Assembly (NCBI GenBank): GCA_963205275.1 | Contig: CAUJIH010000070.1 | Coordinates: forward strand, 1 to 39,296 | Reading direction: 5' to 3' | Origin: Verrucomicrobiota bacterium | GTDB lineage: Bacteria > Verrucomicrobiota > Verrucomicrobiia > Verrucomicrobiales > DEV007 | DNA length: 39,296 bases | In this document: positions 32,429 to 39,296 of the stretch, one piece after another | Layout: every line of letters starts with the position of its first letter | How positions within the stretch are numbered: the first letter of the stretch is position 1 | Notes under the pieces: generated by a model | Told to the model about the DNA's origin: nothing | Database searches by the model: none | The model's input: only the letters and a program-made list of their open reading frames with translations | Position numbers and translations under genes: made by a program

Positions 32429-34474
32429 TCAATAACCCAGCCCGAAGCCGAGGTGGAGAGTGCCGTCAGGCTCTCCTGCTTGCGCGTCCGGATTCCAGCC
32501 GTATTCGAGCCGGATCGGGCCGATGGGGGTGTCGTAACGCAGACCCAGGCCCAAAGCATATCGAAGATGGCTGAGTCCGGCATCAGATTCGTCGAAGAGC
32601 AGATTCCCAGCATCCGCGAACGGCACGATGCTCAGACCGGGCAGTGCCGAAATGGGAATTTCGTATTCCGCATTGAAGATTGTGTAGAAATTCCCGCCGA
32701 CAGGATCACCGCTCTTCGGATCGCGGGGACCCAGTGAACGCTCTTGGAAACTCCGTACGCTGAAGGGGCCGCCATTGAAGTAGCGCAGGTCGATGGGAAT
32801 ATCCTTCGTCCCACCCATGGGCGAGATAATGCCGCTGCGGGCACCGAGACGGAGAGTCTGATCCCCGAAAGGTAAATAAAAGCCCAGTCGTCCTGTTGCT
32901 TTCCAGTATTCAATCTCGCTGCCCATCGCGGAACTGGCAGCAGCCATCGAGGCCTGGGCAATGTAACCTTTATGCGGACGTCGGGGATCATCTCGGCGAT
33001 CCCGAGCGAAGGAAAGTCCCATCTGGTGGGCGAAGTAGTTCGTTTTACCAAGGTATGCAGGGGAGATATCGGCGTCGTGGACGTCAGTGTAGGCCGCTTC
33101 GCCGAAGAAGGCGATGGAATCTTTCTTTTCAGGCCCGAAGCGATGAGTGAATTCATAGCGGCCACCGGTTTTCAGCTTCTCGTATCCTCTCTCGACTCGA
33201 TTGAGCGCGAACAGACCACCGGTGAACTGGATCGGGCTATCGAGGAACCACGGATCGGTATAGTTCGCTTCACCCCGCACTCCGCGTTGGGAGAACTCGA
33301 GGGCGGCGTCGGCCCGACGAACCATCCCGAAGAGATTCAGATGGCGGAATTCAAATCCGGCGATGGGGCCCTCATAGTTCGTGAATCCCCCGTAGATACC
33401 GAGAGTGCGGGAATATCCTTCTTCGACTTCGACATCCAGAGCGTACGTGCCATCGGCGAGGTCGGAAATGTCCGTGCGTACCGTCTCGAAGGCTCCCGTT
33501 TGAAGGAGATCATTGACGGTCTCGATGGACTTGGCTGGGGAGTAGGGGCGGTCGAGCAGGGAAGCGAAGTGGCGGTTGAAGAACTCAGTTTTCACTTTCT
33601 CGTTCCCTTTGACTCGAACGGTAGAAATCGAGACGGGAGCACCCCAGTCGGCAGAAGCCAGAAGATCGACGCGCTCCTGCCCTGCTTCTTGTCCACCATT
33701 GCGCTCCTCTACATTCACTTTGGCGTGGTAGTAGCCTCGATTGACGGCTACTTCGCGCACACGGGAAGCAAGGCTGTCGGGGACGGCGGCGGAGAACACT
33801 TTCCCCTGAAAGCTTTCACGAATGCGTTCGAATTCCGCTGTCAGAGACGGATCGGGAGGGGAGGGGAGGATGATATTCCCGACAATGCTGTCATTCCCTT
33901 CGATGACGGTGAGATGCAGATTCGCTCGTCCGCTCTCGATGCGTGTATTGACAGCGACCTTCGCCTCGCGGTAGCCCATGAGCTGGTAAAAGGCGACGAC
34001 TTGAGCGCGTCCTTCCTCGATATCCGTTTTCACATAGGGAAGATTCTTCGTCTCTACGTTTTTCAGCCGCTTAGTCGTAGGTGTGGTGAGTAATTCGAAA
34101 ATCGCGGCATCGTCGAGAGCTTTCGCTCCGTCCACCGTCAGACGGCCCAGTTTTAGCTCACTGCCTTCATCGACGATCAGATGTATCCGTCTCTCCTGGC
34201 CAGAGCCTGTGAGTCGCCAATCGACGGTGGCTTTGCTGTATCCCCGCTGGCGCAGCGCGGTCTCGAGAAAATACGCTAGATCATCAGCTCGTGCGGGACT
34301 GATCCCTGCGGATTTTACATATTCTTCCTGCGAGGCGATCCAAGCGTGTGCCTTCTCCGCTGAAACTGAGCGGACTCCTTCGATCTCCACCAGACCTGCC
34401 ATCAGGGGCGTCAGGCCGCCGATCACCAATGTGGTGATTAGGCGAAAGAGAGACGCTTGGGAAAACGAAGGCAT
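32429..34474 (-). CDS. tamA: Outer-membrane translocation/assembly barrel, TamA (Omp85 family)
   Basis: The 681-residue protein has a signal peptide (LFRLITTLVIGGLTPLMAG). Residues about 29-352 form several POTRA domains, each with a KVxV or GYYHAKV-type core. A C-terminal barrel covers about 356-681, with FARDRRDDPRRPHKGY and the substrate-gate segment VRSFQERSLGPRD at 573-585, where VRGF/Y is usual (Gly replaced by Ser). It ends in an aromatic residue, as outer-membrane barrels do. TamA works with TamB in the insertion of outer-membrane proteins or the transfer of phospholipids. Adjacent tamB supports the call over BamA. Confidence 0.9.
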   Translation of the reverse strand: MPSFSQASLFRLITTLVIGGLTPLMAGLVEIEGVRSVSAEKAHAWIASQEEYVKSAGISPARADDLAYFLETALRQRGYSKATVDWRLTGSGQERRIHLIVDEGSELKLGRLTVDGAKALDDAAIFELLTTPTTKRLKNVETKNLPYVKTDIEEGRAQVVAFYQLMGYREAKVAVNTRIESGRANLHLTVIEGNDSIVGNIILPSPPDPSLTAEFERIRESFQGKVFSAAVPDSLASRVREVAVNRGYYHAKVNVEERNGGQEAGQERVDLLASADWGAPVSISTVRVKGNEKVKTEFFNRHFASLLDRPYSPAKSIETVNDLLQTGAFETVRTDISDLADGTYALDVEVEEGYSRTLGIYGGFTNYEGPIAGFEFRHLNLFGMVRRADAALEFSQRGVRGEANYTDPWFLDSPIQFTGGLFALNRVERGYEKLKTGGRYEFTHRFGPEKKDSIAFFGEAAYTDVHDADISPAYLGKTNYFAHQMGLSFARDRRDDPRRPHKGYIAQASMAAASSAMGSEIEYWKATGRLGFYLPFGDQTLRLGARSGIISPMGGTKDIPIDLRYFNGGPFSVRSFQERSLGPRDPKSGDPVGGNFYTIFNAEYEIPISALPGLSIVPFADAGNLLFDESDAGLSHLRYALGLGLRYDTPIGPIRLEYGWNPDAQAGEPDGTLHLGFGLGY

Positions 34475-34483
34475 GAAGGAATT

Positions 34484-37400
34484 CTATCGGAATCGAAATA
34501 CGTATTTCAAGAGCGCACGGTAATCATTCTGTTGAGAGACGTCACCAGCAAAGAATAACTGCTTCCAAAGGCGAATTTTTCCACCAAAAGTTTGCTCGCC
34601 TGTCTCCTGATTGACTCGTCCGAGTTCGAGTTCAGTCCGCTCATCCAGCAGATCGAGCAGCGTGGGGTCAGAGTCGATCTTGTTGCTCTTTTGCTGGAGA
34701 TTTTTCAACAGGAGTCCCGCCGCCTTGCCCATGGCCAGTGACTCTGTATCACCGCCCACTAGGGCGTCGCGAGTGGTGCCCGTCGCAATCAGTGTCATGA
34801 TGTCTTCGCTGGGCAGCGGTGGGACACTGGTCAGCACATACTGAGGATTGAGGATGTGATCGTGAAGGTAAATCGCGATCTGATAGCGGTCTGCTTTGGC
34901 GCGTGCCTTGAACTCGATGGCCCCGTTGAAGCCCGTGGTCTGATCGAATTCGATGCGTCCAGTCTCGACATCGACCTTGCTGAAGGGGAGCTTCATCACG
35001 CCTTTCTCGATCTCGACCTGTCCGACCGGGATTGGATTTCCGAGAGTGCCCGAAATGTGAAGATCTGCGTCAATTGAGGATTCGACGAGATTGCTACGAA
35101 TCAGGAAAGGGGCTTTGGTATAGACGCGCAGGGCGACAGGCCAGTTCTGAAATGGATCGATCTTTAGTCCGAGATCGAGGTCGCGCACTGCTGGTCCTCC
35201 GCCGGCGGGTGCCCGCTGAACGGTGGGGAGAGCCGAGGTAGTTCTCTTCGTAGGTAGGCTCATCGGTAGCAGATCGAAATTGCGAAAATAGCGACTATTG
35301 ACGATTCCGAGTTCGCCCGAGAGCATGGCTTGTGAAAGTGGACCAGCCAAGGAGATATCGAGGTCGGTGCGCACATTGACATCCGGCGTCCGAGTCACGA
35401 GCACATCGCTGCCCGTCAGATTGAAGCGAAGCTCGGGTTCGCCTTTATCTTTCAGCAATATCTCTCCTTTCCCAGAGACTTCGCCACCTGCGACGATGGC
35501 TTTCAGATGATCGAGGATCACCCGATTCTCTCGGAACTGAACGAGTAAGTCGATGTCGCGTAGAGACGGAGAGTTCCGATTCTCCAGCCGAAGCCGGGGC
35601 ACTTGCAGAGAGGCGCTGCCCATCGGATGAGGCGAGGAGATCGTTCCCGAAGCGGAGGCGTCGATGGCGATTTCTCCGCTGATGGATTCGATCCCAGGAA
35701 CCTGATCTACGAGAAATGCGAGACTGCTGCGTTCCATTTTCGCCGAAGCCGTGATTTTCTCGTCCGCGATCTGACGCTCTCCCGTCGCCCAAGCTCCCGG
35801 ATGAAAAGGCAACTCGCTGGAGAAAGTGAGGGGCTGCACATCCGGATGTCGGTAGCTGCCTGTGAGAGCCAGATTCGCCCCCTTGCTGACCAGCGACAGT
35901 TCTGCGGCTCCGACCGGCAGTGACTGCTGATCTGGACGAGGTACCAAGATTCCGTCGAATCGGGTTTTCAGATTTAGATCAGGAGAGGCGGGAGCACCGC
36001 CGACGGATAGATCGAGAGAAAGCTCGCCTTGAATGGGGGGCTTCGACAGAAAAAGGTGAGAGAGCTTGTCCACGGCGAGCTTTTGAATGACGAGATCGAC
36101 CTTCAGCGGATCGCTTTGGGCAAACCAATCCTTCGGTGTAAGTTTCGCCAGATCGAGGGGGATCGCACTATCCAAGGCGATTACTTCGCGCCCTTCACTT
36201 TTTCCTCGTCCGGTGAAATTCAGGACAGAATTCTGCCAGTGGAGATTCCCTTCGAAGTTCAGAGGCTGGCTGCGCAGGCTGAGCGTGGGAAAATCGGCAG
36301 ATGTTGCGGTATAATGACCCTCCATGTCGATATCGAGAGGGGCGGCATCGTTCGCTAGATGTAGAGATCGGGCGTGAAGGCTGAGATCTCCCGAGTGTGT
36401 GGGTGATGGATCCTTTTCCGAGTCAGACGCAGGGGCCAGCGATCCCTCACCCTGCCATGTGAGATCACTTTTCCCCGGCAGGAGATCGACGATGCGCCGG
36501 GATCCCAGCAGTTTGCGCAGGCGGCTGCCTTTGCTCGTCAGGTCGGCTTCCGCCGTCAGCGATCCACGATAATGGCGATCCTTGAGATGGTAAGAGCCTT
36601 CCCCTTTCACCTGCGTCGTCGCATCCAGAGCAAGATTCCAAGCCGCATCGATCTGGGAGGGGGCGGTGACTTCAGCAGACAATTCGATGGTGGAAAAGCC
36701 CGTTCCATCAAAAGCGAGGTCAGGAGAATGAATCGTCACATTCCCGGCTACAGGCTGGCCACGGAGAAGTTCCAGCGAGTCGATTTTCGCCGAAAGCCCC
36801 CCGGAGAGAGGGAGCCGATCAAAGAGTCCGGGATCGAATTCCTTCAAAAAGGTGGCGAGATTCTCCACGCCCAGTGAGAGATTGCCCATGATCGGGACTT
36901 CCGCCAGAGCTGGGAGGGTCTCCGCCTGTCCTAGGGCTGCCCTCATCGTGGCATCCAGTCGGGCACCCGATTGACCGAAATGCACTTCGCTCAGGAGAGG
37001 GCGGTCGGCGGCTTCAGTGTCCGTTCTGGCCTTTAGATTCAAGTTCGAGAGCGTCGTTTCCTTCCAGCGCAGAGCGCCAACGACGGCTTCTAGATTGATG
37101 TCCCACGAATTCGGACGCTCGATCGCTCCTGTCAGACTCAGAGAAAGTTTCGCTTCGGGAGACGTGGTTTTCTTTTCTTGGTCCGCAGGCGACTGATAGG
37201 CGAGCTGGCTGCGAAGCTGGATCGCGCTGAATGTCCCCTCTGCCATCAGTTCACCTGACAGAGCTCCCTCTACCGCTGGAATCCCGTCTGCAAAGGCGCG
37301 GAGTGTCTCTGTTGAAAATTCGTCAAATGCGATTTGGGCCGATACGGGGCCTTCCTGTGCAAGAAACGGACGCTCCTTCGAAGGCGAGAGCGGCAGGGCA

Positions 37401-39296
37401 AGTTCCAAAGTTATTCGATTCTTTTTTCCCTGCTGCAGTGTCCAGTCTATCAGGCGCAATTCGCGTCCATCCCATTGAGCTGATCCAGTAACTTGCGCTC
37501 CTCCGGCAGAAAGATCGCAGTGAGTCAGTTCAACGCTTTTCCCTTGATATTCTACCCTGATTTCCCCCGTGAGAGGATGTAAGGGAGCAAGGGCTATACC
37601 GTGCAACTTCAGCGAAGCCTGCCCCGTATGCTCTTTTTCCTTCAAATGACCGGAACCCTTCCACTCCAGAGCGACATCGCCTGAGTAGGTGCCGGGACGC
37701 CGAGCCGTCAGAACTTCGCCCAATCTCCCCTGAGTCGTGAGTTTTCCCGTCAGCTCAGCGATGTAGCTTTGCCCATCGAGATCAACCGCCCCTACGCAGT
37801 GAAGGCGAGACAGATCATCCAAGGCTGTATCCATCGCGAATTTTAAGAATTGCTCTCGTTCGACTCGCGCTGAGAATTGAGCTTCCGATAAAGAGATTCC
37901 ATCCCAGGCAAGCTGATTGCCTGTGACCTGGATCGTACCATTTCCGAGTTTTCCTCCGAGAATTTCTATCCCTTGCGCCTCTAGGGTGAGTGCCCCGGCG
38001 ACGGGCTGATGAATGCCGAGATCGTTCAGCAGATTCGAGAGGGAAGGGGCATCAGCTTTCACGCCGACCTTGATCGGTAAAGTCGCGATTTCCTTTGTCG
38101 TGCTCGCCTGCGGGAGAGGGAGAAGCGCTTCGATCACCGCCTGAGCGTCTCCGCGCTTCACCTCGATCCGGGCGGAGTCGGCTGTAACGCGAGCGCGAAT
38201 CGAATCGGTGCTGTAATCACCCCATCCGCAGCCATTGCCCAGCAGAGAAGCATCGATCTGCCAGTTCGATGGATGGGCAGGGGCGCCCGTGAAGGAGAAC
38301 TTCAAATCGGAAATCTGCCCTTTTAGATTCGGGACTAGATCATTCAGTTGCACGAGTGAAATCGCCGTGTCTGGATGTAGGGAGGCGGTGAGAGCGATTT
38401 CTCCCCTCGTATCCGTTCCTCCGGAAAGATCGATTTTCCCTCCTGCGATCATCAATCGGGAAGTTAGACCGAATCGCCCAGGAATGCTCTCTTGCACGGT
38501 CAGTGCCTCCATCGTCCCCACTCCAGGCAGGGCGAGATCCGCGATGGAGAGACTGTGAGATCCGGTCTCGATCACTGCGTTCAGGCCTTCGAGAGTTCGT
38601 GAATCGGACAAGGCGATTCTTCCGGAGGAAAGTCGCCCTGGTCCTGCACTCGGGAGTAACAGAGTGAGCGAATCGACCGACCATACCCTGTTGCCTTGCT
38701 GAACAGACAGGGTTAAGTCGATGAGTTGGATGTCAGCGGACAAGAGGTTCCAGAAAGCAGCGAAATCTTTTTTGGTTTCGGATTGAGAATTCTCCGGGTT
38801 CTTCTTTGACTCCGACTCTGGAGCTTGCGATTTCTTTTCCGATTCTGGTAAAATCAGGCGAATTTCTCCCGGACCGACCTCGACTGAGCGCAGCCAATCG
38901 AGTCGGGTGGCCCCCAGCAGGATTCCCGGCATGTGATAGCTGACTCCGAGTTTCGAGATTCGGATGGATGACGCGGAAGGCGATGGGGCCTCCGTCGAAT
39001 GAACTGAATCGGGTATCACTCCATCTAATGTCAGATTCTCGATAGAAAAACCCGACCAGATCGTACCTTTTACCTGGAAATCCGTTTGCCATCCGTACGT
39101 TTCCGCCGCTTGCTTTCCAGCCCAGTGAAGTGCTGTCCGAAATCCGGGGCCGTTCAGCACGACGAGCCCCAGTGAGATCAGTCCGAACTCAAGGGCAAAA
39201 ATCGTGAGTAGCAGGATCCCGACCCAGCCGCATCCTCTCCTGCGACGTGGCGGAGTAGAGGCGACTCGATCTCGCGCGTCTGATTCGCCTGTGCTG
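34484..39296 (-). CDS. tamB: TamB-family translocation/assembly protein, partial at right edge
   Basis: At least 1603 residues are visible; the true N-terminus lies past the window edge. The visible start has a basic stretch (STPPRRRRG) and a membrane helix (WVGILLLTIFALEFGLISLGLVVL), the inner-membrane anchor of the family. Repetitive beta segments follow that would form the long periplasmic groove. The conserved DUF490 C-terminus is clear: PVGQVEIEKGVMKLPFSKVDVE, LTSVPPLPSEDIMTLIATG and DYRALLKYVFRF. A later GTG at 39160 is possible but would lose the anchor. It is 9 bp before tamA on the same strand, the usual order reversed from E. coli tamA-tamB. It is longer than E. coli TamB (about 1260 residues). 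Confidence 0.93.
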   Translation of the reverse strand, partial: STGESDARDRVASTPPRRRRGCGWVGILLLTIFALEFGLISLGLVVLNGPGFRTALHWAGKQAAETYGWQTDFQVKGTIWSGFSIENLTLDGVIPDSVHSTEAPSPSASSIRISKLGVSYHMPGILLGATRLDWLRSVEVGPGEIRLILPESEKKSQAPESESKKNPENSQSETKKDFAAFWNLLSADIQLIDLTLSVQQGNRVWSVDSLTLLLPSAGPGRLSSGRIALSDSRTLEGLNAVIETGSHSLSIADLALPGVGTMEALTVQESIPGRFGLTSRLMIAGGKIDLSGGTDTRGEIALTASLHPDTAISLVQLNDLVPNLKGQISDLKFSFTGAPAHPSNWQIDASLLGNGCGWGDYSTDSIRARVTADSARIEVKRGDAQAVIEALLPLPQASTTKEIATLPIKVGVKADAPSLSNLLNDLGIHQPVAGALTLEAQGIEILGGKLGNGTIQVTGNQLAWDGISLSEAQFSARVEREQFLKFAMDTALDDLSRLHCVGAVDLDGQSYIAELTGKLTTQGRLGEVLTARRPGTYSGDVALEWKGSGHLKEKEHTGQASLKLHGIALAPLHPLTGEIRVEYQGKSVELTHCDLSAGGAQVTGSAQWDGRELRLIDWTLQQGKKNRITLELALPLSPSKERPFLAQEGPVSAQIAFDEFSTETLRAFADGIPAVEGALSGELMAEGTFSAIQLRSQLAYQSPADQEKKTTSPEAKLSLSLTGAIERPNSWDINLEAVVGALRWKETTLSNLNLKARTDTEAADRPLLSEVHFGQSGARLDATMRAALGQAETLPALAEVPIMGNLSLGVENLATFLKEFDPGLFDRLPLSGGLSAKIDSLELLRGQPVAGNVTIHSPDLAFDGTGFSTIELSAEVTAPSQIDAAWNLALDATTQVKGEGSYHLKDRHYRGSLTAEADLTSKGSRLRKLLGSRRIVDLLPGKSDLTWQGEGSLAPASDSEKDPSPTHSGDLSLHARSLHLANDAAPLDIDMEGHYTATSADFPTLSLRSQPLNFEGNLHWQNSVLNFTGRGKSEGREVIALDSAIPLDLAKLTPKDWFAQSDPLKVDLVIQKLAVDKLSHLFLSKPPIQGELSLDLSVGGAPASPDLNLKTRFDGILVPRPDQQSLPVGAAELSLVSKGANLALTGSYRHPDVQPLTFSSELPFHPGAWATGERQIADEKITASAKMERSSLAFLVDQVPGIESISGEIAIDASASGTISSPHPMGSASLQVPRLRLENRNSPSLRDIDLLVQFRENRVILDHLKAIVAGGEVSGKGEILLKDKGEPELRFNLTGSDVLVTRTPDVNVRTDLDISLAGPLSQAMLSGELGIVNSRYFRNFDLLPMSLPTKRTTSALPTVQRAPAGGGPAVRDLDLGLKIDPFQNWPVALRVYTKAPFLIRSNLVESSIDADLHISGTLGNPIPVGQVEIEKGVMKLPFSKVDVETGRIEFDQTTGFNGAIEFKARAKADRYQIAIYLHDHILNPQYVLTSVPPLPSEDIMTLIATGTTRDALVGGDTESLAMGKAAGLLLKNLQQKSNKIDSDPTLLDLLDERTELELGRVNQETGEQTFGGKIRLWKQLFFAGDVSQQNDYRALLKYVFRFR

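Noticed and set aside
32972..34093. Long forward open frame of 373 codons opposite tamA
   Set aside because: It is the antisense shadow of the tamA barrel and POTRA region, which has clear family motifs on the minus strand.

Overview
The window reads as a chromosomal segment of a Gram-negative bacterium, most likely a member of the Verrucomicrobiota. It encodes outer-membrane machinery (a TamA/BamA-type barrel, a TamB-type protein, a secretin). It also carries a type IV pilus / type II secretion-like apparatus whose gene order (PilM/N-like, PilO-like, PilP-like, secretin, with short pilins beside them) recalls the Akkermansia Amuc_1098-1102 neighbourhood. The 5' intergenic region holds short degenerate repeats of a kind I associate with verrucomicrobial and planctomycete genomes. 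This assignment is inference from gene content; no rRNA gene is present. I found no tRNA, rRNA, CRISPR array or insertion sequence.

Positions 1-6230 are mixed housekeeping and accessory genes: a solitary addiction-module antitoxin, a repeat-bearing intergenic region, an FmdB-type zinc ribbon protein, a low-complexity membrane protein, a Nudix hydrolase, an RNase Z-like metallo-beta-lactamase-fold protein, purH and a DUF3597 protein. Positions 6232-8429 hold two coupled exported proteins of unknown function. Positions 8577-10819 are a decayed PstI/BsuBI-type restriction-modification pair. The adenine methyltransferase is intact and probably read from a leaderless message. The endonuclease has lost its catalytic core through a frame-breaking internal deletion.

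Positions 11120-23940, all on the minus strand, carry the pilus/secretion apparatus in two blocks. Block one (from a good sigma-70-like promoter at 23965-23993) is a PilT-family ATPase, three short pilins (two nearly identical), a PilM-PilN fusion, a PilO-like and a PilP-like protein. Block two is the secretin, a 221-residue unknown, the PilB/GspE ATPase, the PilC/GspF platform protein, a small membrane protein and another pseudopilin. Positions 24074-26503 are a small ABC transporter (ATPase, permease) coupled to an anchored protein with a long Asp-His metal-binding tract. Positions 26694-32224 form another minus-strand set: three exported proteins followed by three genes that look like GspI, GspJ and GspK (tip pseudopilins, the last lacking Glu+5). 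This set could supply a pilus tip or a dedicated secreted complex for the core machine. No prepilin peptidase is present, so that must be encoded elsewhere.

Positions 32429-39296 are tamA and a very large tamB that runs off the right edge. The most likely under-described system is the whole 11-32 kb region taken together: a hybrid type IV pilus/type II secretion machine with duplicated pilins, a variant PilT, an I-J-K-like tip set with exported partners, and a metal-linked ABC module placed between them.
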